A stretch of DNA of 64,000 bases from Streptomyces sp. DvalAA-43 (lineage in GTDB: Bacteria > Actinomycetota > Actinomycetes > Streptomycetales > Streptomycetaceae). The notes under the pieces are model-generated. The model ran no database searches, was not told where the DNA came from, and saw only the letters and a program-made list of their open reading frames with translations. The position numbers and the translations under genes were made by a program. Below are positions 1-8,666 of the stretch, one piece after another. Location: assembly GCF_900091725.1 (NCBI RefSeq), contig NZ_FMBW01000022.1:18657-82656 (forward strand), read 5' to 3'. The stretch's first letter is position 1. Each line of letters starts with the position of its first letter.

Positions 1-527
1 ACCAGCGAGGAGGAGCAGGCGGTGTCCACCGCGAGGCTCGGGCCCTTCAGGTCGAGGTGGTAGGAGATCCGGTTCGCGGTCATGCAGTAGCCGTTGCCGG
101 AGCCGACCTGTGCGGTGACCCGTGCGTAGTCGGTGAGGTGGAGGTGGGCCCACTCGTTGCCCATGACGCCGACGAAGACGCCGGTGGCGGTTCCGGCCAG
201 GCTCCGCGGCGCGACTCCGGTGTCCTCGACCGCGCGCCAGGCGCACTGCAGCAGCAGCCGCTGCTGCGGGTCCATCGCGGCGGCCTCGCGGGGCGAGATC
301 GCGAAGAACTCGTGGTCGAAGGCGTCGGCGTCGGTGATGAAGCCGCCGCTGGTGGTGTTGGAGTGCCCGTCGGCCCCCGCGGCCGAGTAGAAGTCGTCGG
401 CGTTCCACCGCTGTTCGGGCACCGGTCCGACGCCGTCGCCGGACCGCATCAGCAGGTCCCAGTACGCGGCGGGGTCCGGGGCCCCGGGGAAGCGGCAGTC
501 GATGCCGACGATGGCGACGGGCTGCAT
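1..527 (-). CDS. type I polyketide synthase, N-terminal ketosynthase (cut by window edge)
   Basis: Only the first ~175 codons are inside the window. Reading the minus strand from the ATG at 527, the protein opens directly with a ketosynthase (MQPVAIVGIDCRFPG), carries the MDPQQRLLLQ signature near residue 88, and reaches the active-site cysteine motif DTACSSSL just before the window ends. It has no N-terminal docking helix or loading domain, so the upstream ACP must deliver the starter in trans. The start overlaps the stop of the ACP gene (TGATG), which implies translational coupling and places the PKS last in the FAAL-ACAD-ACAD-ACP series. Later domains cannot be seen. Confidence 0.95.
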   Translation of the reverse strand, partial: MQPVAIVGIDCRFPGAPDPAAYWDLLMRSGDGVGPVPEQRWNADDFYSAAGADGHSNTTSGGFITDADAFDHEFFAISPREAAAMDPQQRLLLQCAWRAVEDTGVAPRSLAGTATGVFVGVMGNEWAHLHLTDYARVTAQVGSGNGYCMTANRISYHLDLKGPSLAVDTACSSSL

Positions 528-823
528 CACGCCTCTCCCACGGTGGCGCGCAGCTCCTCCACCAGGTATCCGGCGAGCGCGTCGATCGTCGGGTAGTCCC
601 AGGCCACGGTGGGCTCCAGGACGAGGTCGAAGTCCTCCTCGATGTCGCCGCACAGGCTCAGTGCGGCGACCGAGTCCAGGCCGTACTCGGCCAGGGGCAC
701 GTTGGACGCGATCTCGTCGGCCGGGCGCTTCAGATAGAGCGAGATCCGGTTGGCGATCCACTCGCTCAGCGTCTCGACGGTGTGCTCGCGGACGGTGGCC
801 GGGCGGCCGGTGGGGACAGTCAT
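527..823 (-). CDS. stand-alone acyl carrier protein
   Basis: A 98-aa carrier protein with the phosphopantetheine site EYGLDSVAAL (Ser about residue 51) and the usual four-helix spacing. It lies between two acyl-CoA-dehydrogenase-like genes and a PKS and is the natural partner of the FAAL at 4469-6235: in lipopeptide systems such as DptE/DptF the FAAL adenylates a fatty acid and loads it on a separate ACP. Here the ACAD-like enzymes probably act on the ACP-bound chain before it passes to the ketosynthase encoded immediately downstream. The start has a GAGGAG site nine bases upstream. The pairing is inferred from gene order. Confidence 0.93.
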   Translation of the reverse strand: MTVPTGRPATVREHTVETLSEWIANRISLYLKRPADEIASNVPLAEYGLDSVAALSLCGDIEEDFDLVLEPTVAWDYPTIDALAGYLVEELRATVGEA

Positions 824-865
824 GGCGTACTCCTCGCTGCGTTGGGACGTCTGGCCGGCGGCTGA

Positions 866-2641
866 TCAGCCGGCGAGTGGGGTGTCGTACAGGTCGTAGC
901 TGCGGTGTTCGTGGAAGCGCCGCAGCACTTCCCGGTGGACCCGTTCCGCGCAGCCGGCGGGCAGCTCGGCCGGGTGCTGTCCGAGTCGTCGGGCGAGCCG
1001 GTGCAGCGCGGCCGCGGCCCAGGCGGGGTCGGCCAGGAACGGGTCGGTGCCGTCGGCCCGTGCCGCGCGCCGGACGCCCAGGACGGCGGCCGCGGCGAGG
1101 AGCACCGCGTAGCGGTCCACGAGGGCGAAGGCGGTGGGGGCGGCGAGGGCGGTGCGGTCCTGCGGGGAGAGCGCGAGGCTGTCCTGCTGGATCCGCCGCA
1201 GCTCGTCCGCCATCCGCAGGGTCAGGGTGCGGACGGCCTGTTCCTCGGGGGAGCCGTCCGCCGGGTCGTCGCAGGCCGCGACCAGCGAGGCGCTGAGGCT
1301 GTCCCGCCCGCTCGCCAGGGTGAGCCGCTCGAAGGGGATGGCGGGCAGGGCGGTGCGGGGCTCGAAGAGTTCCGCCGGAGCCTGGTCGCCGGAGAACCAG
1401 GACCGCCGGGCCAGCCGGGCCAGTTGCGGGATGACGGTGGCCTGGCAGGCCGCCGATCCGGCGTGGCCGAGGCTGAGCACCGGCAGGTCCCTGACGTGCT
1501 TCTGGAAGATGCCGAACTCGCCCTCGCGGACGTAGAAGCGGGCGCCGAGCACGATCGACAGGTCGTGCATGGTCTCCGTCAGCATCCTGGGCACCAGGTA
1601 CTTCACGACGGCCGCGTAGACGCTGGTCTCCTCCGGCAGCAGGTGCACCGCGCGGGTGGCGGCCAGCGAGAGGCTGTCGCAGATCAGCAGGTCCAGGAAG
1701 GCGTCGGAGAGGGTGTCGCGGGCGTGCGGGATCTCCATCACCGAGCGCCGGTAGAGCTGTCGTCCCCGCGCGAAGCCGACGACGGTGCGCAGGCTGGTGT
1801 CGGCGGCTCCGAGTGCCATGCCGGGCAGGGCGCTGCGGGTGATCTGGAAGGAGCGCAGGGCCAGCTCCACGCCTTGGCCCCGCTCGCCGACGAGGGCTCC
1901 GGCCGGGACGTGGCAGTCGTCGAACTCCAGCCCGGAGATCCGGCAGCCGCGTACCCCGGCGGTGGTGTACCGGGGCAGGGTGCGGAAGCGGGCCGGGTCG
2001 AGCGCGTCGCGCTCGGCCAGCAGGACGGAGTGGCTGCGCGAGCCGGGCGCGTCGTCGGTGCGGGCGAACAGTGCGAAGGCGGCGGCCCGTTCGGCGTTGT
2101 TGATGACCTCCTTGCGGCCGTGCAGCCGGTAGCCGCCGGGCTCCGGGCGGGCCAGGAAGCCGTTGCGGACGAAGTCGTTGCCGTGCGCCAGCTCGTGGTA
2201 GGCGACCGATACCCTGGCGCCGCCCAGCAGCAGATCGGCCAGCCTGCGCCGCTGCTCCTCGCTTCCCGCGGTCCACACGTTGACGGCCGCCATGAACGAG
2301 GTGACGCCGTAGCCGAGGCCGAGCGCGACATCACGGCGGAAGACCGGTCGCAGGACCCGGGTGAGGGTGTCGATCCGGGTGAGCCGTCCGCCGAGGTCGG
2401 CGGGGACGAAGTCGGCGGTCAGCACCGCGTCGTCGAGCAGGTGCTCACCGTCCCGGGACAGTTCGCCGGCCTCGTCGGCGGCGAGCAGCCGTTGGGTGCC
2501 GACCGGGTTGGCCGGGTCGCCGGGATCGCCGAAGCGGCGCTCCAGTTCGGCGACCCGGGTCTGCGCGGCCGCTTCCTGGGCGGTGTCCGGGGCCGGGGCC
2601 GCGGGGCGGCGGGCCCCGGGGACCGCGGAGTTGGTCAGCAT
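866..2641 (-). CDS. acyl-CoA-dehydrogenase-like flavoprotein (second of pair)
   Basis: A 591-aa protein of the large acyl-CoA dehydrogenase type: helical N-terminal domain, middle beta domain (ARVSVAYHELAHGND, KEVINNAERAAAFALFARTD) and a C-terminal four-helix region, followed by an extra ~150 residues. It is longer than housekeeping dehydrogenases (~380 aa). Pairs of this size next to a FAAL and an ACP occur in lipopeptide clusters (friulimicin, ramoplanin, enduracidin), where they desaturate the ACP-bound fatty acyl chain. The ATG at 2641 overlaps the end of the preceding dehydrogenase by seven bases, so the two are probably made together and may act as a heteromer. The same open frame runs further upstream, but that extension lies antisense-frame inside the first dehydrogenase and is not used. 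Confidence 0.85.
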   Translation of the reverse strand: MLTNSAVPGARRPAAPAPDTAQEAAAQTRVAELERRFGDPGDPANPVGTQRLLAADEAGELSRDGEHLLDDAVLTADFVPADLGGRLTRIDTLTRVLRPVFRRDVALGLGYGVTSFMAAVNVWTAGSEEQRRRLADLLLGGARVSVAYHELAHGNDFVRNGFLARPEPGGYRLHGRKEVINNAERAAAFALFARTDDAPGSRSHSVLLAERDALDPARFRTLPRYTTAGVRGCRISGLEFDDCHVPAGALVGERGQGVELALRSFQITRSALPGMALGAADTSLRTVVGFARGRQLYRRSVMEIPHARDTLSDAFLDLLICDSLSLAATRAVHLLPEETSVYAAVVKYLVPRMLTETMHDLSIVLGARFYVREGEFGIFQKHVRDLPVLSLGHAGSAACQATVIPQLARLARRSWFSGDQAPAELFEPRTALPAIPFERLTLASGRDSLSASLVAACDDPADGSPEEQAVRTLTLRMADELRRIQQDSLALSPQDRTALAAPTAFALVDRYAVLLAAAAVLGVRRAARADGTDPFLADPAWAAAALHRLARRLGQHPAELPAGCAERVHREVLRRFHEHRSYDLYDTPLAG

Positions 2642-4467
2642 GGCGCCCCCTCGGCTGGACGGGTGTCGGTGGGTACGGCCTGTTGGGCGGCGTCGTGGTG
2701 GGCGGGGTGCCCGGCGGCGTCGTGGTGAGCCCCGCTGTGCAGCTTCAGCGGGAGCAGCGAGAACAGCTCCCCGGCCGCGCGGGCCTCGCGCAGCTGTGCC
2801 AGCAGCTCCGGGTAGGCCTCCGGTTCCGGGCCGTCCTGCTCGCCGAGCCGGACCAGCAGCCGGTCCAGGGCGGGCCAGAGCCAGGTGCCGTCGCGCCAGA
2901 GCCCGCCGGTGCGGCCCCCGAGGGCCTCCCGGTGGTTCTGCGCCCACAGGCCCAGGCAGGCGGCGCCCGCCAGGCAGAGGGAGTACCGCCGGGCGACGTC
3001 GAACGCGGCGGTCGGTACGTCGGAGACCAGTGCGCGGTACGGCGCCATGTCGGCGTGGACGCGGTGGGTAGCGGCGAGCAGTCGTTCGGCAGCGGCGAGG
3101 GCGCCGTTCAGCGCGGGGTGGTGCCCGGCCTCGGTGCGCAGCTCGGCCAGGGAGGCCGGGAGGGTGGCGAGGATGCCGCTGCCGCCCTTGGCGACCAGGG
3201 AGAGCCGGGACGGGTCCAGCGGCGGCAGCGGTACGGCGAGGTCGAAGGCGGCGGTGGCCCCGGCGGTGTCCCCGGTGCCCCGGTCCCATCCTCGGGAGAG
3301 CGAACGGAACTGGTTGATGAGGGAGTTGAGGTTGACCAGGGTGTTGCCGTCGAAGAGTCCGACGACCCGGTGGTCCCGGTCGACCTTCTGGAACATGCCT
3401 CCGGCGTGCACCCCCTTGAGGAAGGCGCGCGCGCCCAGCAGCCGGGTCAGCTCGGCGATCACCTGCTCGGTGCCGGTGGGCACCAGGTATTTGGTGGCGG
3501 CGGCGGCCACGCCGAGCTCGGCGGTGAGGGTGTGGACCGAGCGGATGGCCACCGTCGCCAGCGCCTCGCCGACCAGTACGTCGGCGGCCGCGGCGGCGAG
3601 CGACTGCCGTGCCTGGGGCAGGTCCACCAGCCGCCGGGCGTAGAGCTCGCGCTCCTCGGCGAAGTCCAGGGCCAGCCGCAGCGCGTGGTCGGCGGCGCCC
3701 AACGACAGGGCGGCGCACATGGTGCGGGTCAGCTGGAGCGCCTTGAGCACCGTCTCCAGGCCGCCGCCCTCGGTTCCGACCAGGGTGGTGGCGGGCACCG
3801 GGGCCCGGTCGAAGGCGATGCCGCTGATGTCGGCGCCCCGGATGCCGTGGGTACGGATCTTGTCGAGGCAGCGGTAGTGGTCCGGGCCCAGTTCGCGCTT
3901 GTCGATCAGCAGCACGCTGAACCCGCGCGGCCCGCCCGCCGGGTCGGTCCGGGTCAGCACGGACAGCAGGCTGCCCCGGGTGGCGTTGTTGATCAGCCAT
4001 TTCTCGCCGCTGACCAGCCATCCTCCGGCGCCGTCGGGCTCGCCGCGCACCTCGTCGGCGAGCAGGTCGCTGCCGTGTGCCCGTTCGGTGAGGCCCAGCG
4101 ACACGGGGACCCCGTTCCGGATGTCCGCGGCCAGCCGGGCGGCCTGCTCGGCGGTGCCCGACACCCAGACGCAGACCCCGCCCAGATAGGTCTTGCCGTG
4201 CCCGACGGCCACGGTGAGGTCGCGGCGGGCGACCGTCCGCATGACCTGCATGACGGTCTCGTAGTCGGTCAGCCGGCCGCCGTGCTCGACCGGCACGTAG
4301 AAGTCCTGCAGGTGCCAGTCCTCCAGGACCCGGCAGATGTCGGCCGGGAACGCCTCGGTCTCGTCCAGCTCCAGACTGCGGGCGTGGGAGAACACGGTGC
4401 CGGGGTCGTCGGGGTCGCCCAGGAACTGCTCCAGTTCCTCGGCGCGCAGGTAGGGCGGATGGTCCAT
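2635..4467 (-). CDS. acyl-CoA-dehydrogenase-like flavoprotein (first of pair)
   Basis: A 610-aa paralogue of the neighbouring dehydrogenase with the same layout: N-terminal helices, a flavin-binding beta region (PVSLGLTERAHGSD, GEKWLINNATRGSLLSVLTRTD), then LQLTRTMCAALSLGAADHALRL and the segment GGMFQKVDRDHRVVGLFDGN, as in acyl-CoA dehydrogenases. It starts one base after the FAAL stop codon. The most likely job is FAD-dependent alpha,beta-desaturation of the fatty acyl chain that the FAAL loads on the ACP; with two enzymes, two double bonds or two chain positions are possible. Substrate and electron acceptor cannot be read from sequence. Confidence 0.85.
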   Translation of the reverse strand: MDHPPYLRAEELEQFLGDPDDPGTVFSHARSLELDETEAFPADICRVLEDWHLQDFYVPVEHGGRLTDYETVMQVMRTVARRDLTVAVGHGKTYLGGVCVWVSGTAEQAARLAADIRNGVPVSLGLTERAHGSDLLADEVRGEPDGAGGWLVSGEKWLINNATRGSLLSVLTRTDPAGGPRGFSVLLIDKRELGPDHYRCLDKIRTHGIRGADISGIAFDRAPVPATTLVGTEGGGLETVLKALQLTRTMCAALSLGAADHALRLALDFAEERELYARRLVDLPQARQSLAAAAADVLVGEALATVAIRSVHTLTAELGVAAAATKYLVPTGTEQVIAELTRLLGARAFLKGVHAGGMFQKVDRDHRVVGLFDGNTLVNLNSLINQFRSLSRGWDRGTGDTAGATAAFDLAVPLPPLDPSRLSLVAKGGSGILATLPASLAELRTEAGHHPALNGALAAAERLLAATHRVHADMAPYRALVSDVPTAAFDVARRYSLCLAGAACLGLWAQNHREALGGRTGGLWRDGTWLWPALDRLLVRLGEQDGPEPEAYPELLAQLREARAAGELFSLLPLKLHSGAHHDAAGHPAHHDAAQQAVPTDTRPAEGAPC

Positions 4468-4468
4468 G

Positions 4469-6235
4469 TCAGCCCACCGGTTCCAGCTCGAAGGACCCGA
4501 CGAGTTCGCGAACCGCCGGGTCGAGTACGGCGTGCAGCGGGGTGACCGCGCCGTCCAGGAAGAGCTTGCGCATCAGGGTCCGCTGGATCTTGCCGCTGGT
4601 CGTCCGGCGGACGGTACCCGGGCGCACCAGCAGGACGTTGCCCGCGGGGACGGCGAACTCGCGGCTGATCAGTGCCTGGACGGTGGAGGTGGCGCTCTTG
4701 AGGTCCTGACCGGCGAGGGCGCTCGGGCGGACCTCGTGGATCACCACCAGGTGTTCCTGGTCGGTGTCGACGGCGAAGACGGCTCCGGAGCCGAAGGCCG
4801 GGTCCAGTGCGCGCACCGCGCTCTCCACGTCGTAGGGGTAGATGTTGCGCCCGTTGATCAGGACCATCTCCTTCAGACGGCCCGTCACGAACAGTTCGTC
4901 GCGCTCCATCGCCCCCAGGTCGCCGGTCCGCAGCCAGGGCCCGAGCTCCTCGGCACCGGCGATCCGGGCGCCGAAGATCTCGGCGTTGGTCTCGGGGCGC
5001 CTCCAGTAGCCGACGGACACGCTGGCGCCGCGCACCCAGATCTCGCCGACCTCGCCCTCGGGGCGCTCCTCGCGGGTCTCCGGGTCGACGATGCGTACCT
5101 CGAAGTCCTCCGGGTGCACCATGCCGCTCGATGCCAGGGTCCGTGTCGGTGCCTGGAGGAACGGCCCCTCCAGTCGGCCGGCCTCCAGCCCGGCGGAGTC
5201 CACCTCGCGCAGCACCGCCGGGCGGCCGGGCCGCTTGCCGGAGACCAGCAGTGTGGTCTCGGCCATGCCGTAGCAGGGGAAGGAGGTGTCGGCGCGGAAG
5301 CCGTACGGTGCGAACCGCTCGGCGAACGCCCGCAGGGTGTCGGCCCGGACCGGCTCCGCGCCGTTGCAGGCGACCCGCCAGCTGGACAGGTCGATGCCTT
5401 CCAGATGCGCATCGGAGACCCGTCGGACGCACATGTCGTAGGCGAAGTTGGGGGCGGCGGAGACGGTCACCCGGTGCTCGCTTAGCAGTTCCAGCCAGCG
5501 CTCGGGGCGGCGGAGGAAGGAGGTGGGTGACATCAGCACGGCGCTGGAGCCCAGCCAGAGCGGCTGCAGCACATGACCGATCAGGCCCATGTCGTGGTAG
5601 AAGGGCAGCCAGCCGCCGAGGACCGTGTTCCGGTCGCCGCTGGTGGCGCGCTGGATGGCGGCCTCGTTGGCCAGCAGATTGCCGTGCGAGACCATCACGC
5701 CCTTGGGCTCGCTGGTCGACCCGGAGGTGTACTGGAGGAACGCCAGGTCGTCGGTGCGCAGCCCCGGGTCGCCCCAGGCGGCGGGGTCGCCCGCGAAACC
5801 GTCCGTCGCGAGGCAGAGCACGTCGGAGAAGCCCTCCTCCGCCAGCCATGCCTCCACCTCCGGCGCGTGCTTCCCGAGGGTCAGCACCGCACCGACCCGG
5901 GCGTCCCGGACGATCCCGGACACCCGCTGGAAGTGCCGCCCCTGCTCGGTGGGCAGCGGCGCCGGAACGGCCACCGCGCCCGCGTAGAGGCACCCCACGA
6001 ACGCCTGCAGGAAGTCCAGCCCCGACGGGTACAGCAGCAGGACCTGACGACCAGTCAGCCCCCGGTCCTGCAACCATGCCGCCAGCCCCTTCGCCGCCCG
6101 GTCGAGACCGGCGTACGAGAGCCGCTCCGGTTCCACCCCCCGTACCCCGTTCTCCAGGAACAGGTAGGCGTCCGCATCCCCACGCTCTTCCGCCCGCGCG
6201 AGCACCAGCTCCGCGAACGATCGGAACTCCGCCAC
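4469..6235 (-). CDS. stand-alone fatty acyl-AMP ligase (FAAL)
   Basis: About 588 aa. An ANL-superfamily ligase with the FAAL-type P-loop LQYTSGSTSEPKGVMVSH, the PFYHDMGLIG motif and a C-terminal half ending RRTTSGKIQRTLMRKLF with the late lysine. It activates a fatty acid as acyl-AMP and passes it to an ACP, probably the one at 527-823. The open frame continues to a GTG at 6349, but I prefer the GTG at 6235: an AGGGGG ribosome site sits seven bases before it, FAALs normally begin at this point (VAEFRSFAELVLARAEERGD), and it leaves a hairpin (6311-6340) and a promoter motif (6286-6297) in the leader. Starting further upstream would read through both and add a TTA codon. Heads the FAAL-ACAD-ACAD-ACP-PKS series. 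Confidence 0.88.
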   Translation of the reverse strand: MAEFRSFAELVLARAEERGDADAYLFLENGVRGVEPERLSYAGLDRAAKGLAAWLQDRGLTGRQVLLLYPSGLDFLQAFVGCLYAGAVAVPAPLPTEQGRHFQRVSGIVRDARVGAVLTLGKHAPEVEAWLAEEGFSDVLCLATDGFAGDPAAWGDPGLRTDDLAFLQYTSGSTSEPKGVMVSHGNLLANEAAIQRATSGDRNTVLGGWLPFYHDMGLIGHVLQPLWLGSSAVLMSPTSFLRRPERWLELLSEHRVTVSAAPNFAYDMCVRRVSDAHLEGIDLSSWRVACNGAEPVRADTLRAFAERFAPYGFRADTSFPCYGMAETTLLVSGKRPGRPAVLREVDSAGLEAGRLEGPFLQAPTRTLASSGMVHPEDFEVRIVDPETREERPEGEVGEIWVRGASVSVGYWRRPETNAEIFGARIAGAEELGPWLRTGDLGAMERDELFVTGRLKEMVLINGRNIYPYDVESAVRALDPAFGSGAVFAVDTDQEHLVVIHEVRPSALAGQDLKSATSTVQALISREFAVPAGNVLLVRPGTVRRTTSGKIQRTLMRKLFLDGAVTPLHAVLDPAVRELVGSFELEPVG

Positions 6236-6285
6236 CGTCAATCCCCCTCGTTCGGCCGACACGTCCGTACCGATCATCAGTTCGA

Positions 6286-6297
6286 GCACTAAAGCCG
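6286..6297 (-). promoter_or_regulatory. cluster motif site 1 (CGGCTTTAGTGC), upstream of FAAL
   Basis: One copy of a recurring GCTTTAG element, about 55 bases before the preferred FAAL start. The other copies lie at similar distances from their genes, which supports both the site and the later FAAL start. Confidence 0.45.
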
Positions 6298-6310
6298 TCA
6301 TTGCGCTCAG

Positions 6311-6340
6311 GTCTGTCCCGTCAGGGATGACGGGACAGAC
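6311..6340. terminator. perfect 13-bp inverted repeat between the 85-aa gene and FAAL
   Basis: Arms GTCTGTCCCGTCA and TGACGGGACAGAC separated by GGGA make a strong GC-rich hairpin directly after the stop codon of the 85-aa gene (stop at 6342). It can end transcription from the FkbH promoter, or act as an attenuator that separates FkbH expression from the FAAL operon. No U-tract follows, as is usual in Streptomyces. Confidence 0.65.
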
Positions 6341-6341
6341 C

Positions 6342-6599
6342 TCAGGCACGCTTGTCGATCCCGTCCAGCTGCGCCCACAGTTCCCGCTCCCGCGCCGAGA
6401 GCGGGACTCCTCGCGGCAGGCGCTCGGGGTGGTCCGCCGGCGGCTCGTCCAGCGGTACCCCGGCCGGTTGCGGCTTCCGGCCGGCGGCCAGGTGGTTCTC
6501 GGTGACCACGCCGAACATCACGCCGAGATCGGCCAGGGCCCGTACACAGCCGGCGGCCGCGCGGCGCACCGCGGACCTCCACCACTCCCCCGGTCCCAT
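6342..6599 (-). CDS. small 85-aa protein of unknown function
   Basis: An 85-aa basic protein (MGPGEWWRSAVRRAAAGCVR...) with an amphipathic N-terminal stretch and a polar, proline-rich C-terminus ending LWAQLDGIDKRA. A GAGGGG-like ribosome site precedes the ATG, and the gene starts 11 bases after the FkbH stop, so it is in the same transcript. From memory it resembles a family of small Streptomyces proteins (possibly DUF6059) found in biosynthetic clusters; I cannot confirm that. No catalytic motif is visible. A hairpin follows its stop codon. Confidence 0.65.
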   Translation of the reverse strand: MGPGEWWRSAVRRAAAGCVRALADLGVMFGVVTENHLAAGRKPQPAGVPLDEPPADHPERLPRGVPLSARERELWAQLDGIDKRA

Positions 6600-6610
6600 C
6601 GCCACGCCCC

Positions 6611-8548
6611 TCAGTCCGTGTCCCGGGCGAGGTCCGCGGTCAGGCGGACGTGCCCCGGCACCTCGGGCAGGGCGCGCAGGTCGTGCCGGAACGTCACCTC
6701 GCCGGTGGCGTCCTCGCCGGTCTCCGTGAAGCCCAGCGACGGGCAGAGGCCGCGCACCTTGCGGTTCTTGGCGGTCGGCCGGTAGCGGGCGTGCACGGCC
6801 GGTGCCCCGGCCTCGCGGGCACGGCCCAGCACGGCCGCCAGCGCGGCCTGCTCGATGCCCCGGGCGAAGACCCGGCAACTGAGCAGCGCGTTGTCGATGT
6901 GCCAGCCGTCCCCGGCGGTCCGCGCCAGCACCAGGCCCACCAGCCCGTTGTCGCCGAACCGGTCGGTGGAGCGGACGGCGAGCACCAGGTGTTCGGCGGA
7001 GTCCAGCCGGGTCCGGATGTCGGCCGGCTGCAGCCGCTCGGTGGTGAGGTTGAACTGGTTGGTGCGCAGGGTGATCTGGGAGGCCCTGGCCACCTCGTGG
7101 TCCCGCACCGGGGAGAGCGCGACCCGCACGTCGAGCCGGGCCAGGTACTCCTCCATCGAACCGGCGCTGTCCAGCAGGTCCTGGCGGGCGGCCTCGGTCC
7201 GGTACTGGCCCGCGCGGGCCCGGTCCTCCGTGGTCAGCGCGGCCACGTCGAACCAGCCGTCCGCGAGCAGCCGCTCCACGTGCAGGGCGGGTTCCTCGTC
7301 CAGCCGTACGACGGCCACCTGGGGCAGACTGCTGGCGACCAGCCCGCACTCGAAGGGGGAGTCGTCGGCGAAGACGAAGCTGTCCACGCCGAGGTTGAGC
7401 TTCCCGGCGATGTCCAGCAGATTGCCGTCCTTGGGCTCCCAGTTGGCGTTCACCCGGACGAAGTCGCCCTCCCGGAGCACCATGTCGGGGTGGTCGCGCA
7501 GCACTTCCAGCACCGGTTCCTGGTCGTTCTTGCTGGCCACGGCCAGCAGCACGCCCTGGGCACCGAGCTGCGCCACCACCCGCTGGAAGCGGCCGAACGC
7601 CTCTCCCCGGTACGTGGTGGCCGCGGCGATGCCCTCGGGGCCGTCGTCGCCCAGGATGCCGTCCCACAGGGTGTTGTCGAGGTCGACCACCAGTACCTTC
7701 TTGGCCCGCCCGCGCAGACCGCGGGCCAGGTGGCCGATCTCGCGGGCGTACGCCGCGAGCAGTTCCTCGCCGAGGTGGGCCTTGGCGTATCCGGCCAGCC
7801 GGGGCTCGTTGACCGGGCCGCCTGCGGCGACCAGCGGGTCCAGGTCGACCACGCGCACCCGCTCGTGGGCGGCGGCGATGCGCAGCAGACCGGCGTTGAA
7901 CTCCCGCCACGCGATCCCGAGGCGGGCCCGGGACCGGGCGTCGACCAGCTGACGGGTATGGGTGGGCAGCAGCGGCAGGGTGTTGAGCACCAGGGTGCCG
8001 GTGCCGTGCTCGACGTAACGGGCGGCCAGCGACTCCAGCAGGCGCAGCTTGGCGGCGACGGCCTGTTCCAGGTCCTCCACCCGCCAGGGGTGCGGCAGTT
8101 CGTCGAAGACCACCTGGGCGTCCAGAACGCACAGCGCGAGGTCGGTGCCCGTGGCGTACAGGTCGCTGCCGGTGTCCTGGAGGTCACGCAGCCAGGAGTC
8201 GTAATCCCCGGAGCGCAGCTTCGGTACGAAGCCGTGGCGCGCGAGTTCGGCGGCGAGAGGGGCGGTGAGGGCACCCAGGGTGGAGTGCCCGGTCACCGCC
8301 ACGGTGACCGCCTCCAGCCCCTCGCCGCCGTCCAGCACCTCCGCCGGGTCGAGCCGGGCCAGCAACTGCCCGGCCCGGACCAGGTCGCCCCCGGGCGCCC
8401 CGGCCGGTTCGGCCGCCGTCGCCAGTTCGGCCAGCAACCCGGGCACCTGCCGGAACTCCTTGGCCAGCCGCCCCTCGTCGTACAGGACGCGCAGCCGGTC
8501 CAGCGGTCCGGTCCGTTCGCCGGTGACGGTGTTCACAACCGCGGTCAC
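6611..8548 (-). CDS. FkbH-like glyceryl transferase/phosphatase (HAD-IIIC)
   Basis: A 645-aa protein with three parts: an N-terminal SGNH-like region (residues ~60-260), a HAD phosphatase core with the nucleophile motif VVDLDNTLWDG near residue 288 and SKNDQEP, FADDSPFE further on, and a C-terminal GNAT-like region (ITLRTNQFNLTTERL). Enzymes of this long FkbH type take 1,3-bisphosphoglycerate, dephosphorylate it and load a C3 glyceryl unit onto a carrier protein. No FkbG/FkbI methoxymalonyl set is beside it, so the C3 unit may feed another route (for example a starter or lactyl-type unit). The GTG at 8548 has a GGAGAGG site six bases upstream; the longer open frame upstream is not coding. Confidence 0.88.
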   Translation of the reverse strand: MTAVVNTVTGERTGPLDRLRVLYDEGRLAKEFRQVPGLLAELATAAEPAGAPGGDLVRAGQLLARLDPAEVLDGGEGLEAVTVAVTGHSTLGALTAPLAAELARHGFVPKLRSGDYDSWLRDLQDTGSDLYATGTDLALCVLDAQVVFDELPHPWRVEDLEQAVAAKLRLLESLAARYVEHGTGTLVLNTLPLLPTHTRQLVDARSRARLGIAWREFNAGLLRIAAAHERVRVVDLDPLVAAGGPVNEPRLAGYAKAHLGEELLAAYAREIGHLARGLRGRAKKVLVVDLDNTLWDGILGDDGPEGIAAATTYRGEAFGRFQRVVAQLGAQGVLLAVASKNDQEPVLEVLRDHPDMVLREGDFVRVNANWEPKDGNLLDIAGKLNLGVDSFVFADDSPFECGLVASSLPQVAVVRLDEEPALHVERLLADGWFDVAALTTEDRARAGQYRTEAARQDLLDSAGSMEEYLARLDVRVALSPVRDHEVARASQITLRTNQFNLTTERLQPADIRTRLDSAEHLVLAVRSTDRFGDNGLVGLVLARTAGDGWHIDNALLSCRVFARGIEQAALAAVLGRAREAGAPAVHARYRPTAKNRKVRGLCPSLGFTETGEDATGEVTFRHDLRALPEVPGHVRLTADLARDTD

Positions 8549-8594
8549 AGCCTCTCCTTCGCCGCCCCTGATGAGCCGCGCCGAGCCTGCGGGG

Positions 8595-8606
8595 CGCCTC
8601 TTAAGG
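8595..8606 (-). promoter_or_regulatory. cluster motif-like site 2 (GCCTTAAGAGGC), upstream of FkbH
   Basis: A 12-bp imperfect palindrome about 50 bases before the FkbH start. It is the most divergent copy of the GCTTTAG element and could be coincidental. Confidence 0.3.
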
Positions 8607-8666
8607 CTTCCTTGCGTGCCCCCGGACCACGTTGTGCAGCAGGCTCTCGGAGAGGGCGGGAAGGGG

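Noticed and set aside
866..4021. One very long minus-strand protein spanning both dehydrogenases
   Set aside because: Upstream of 2641 the frame is a low-complexity Arg/Pro/Gly shadow of the other dehydrogenase gene; the family start and overlap fit 2641.
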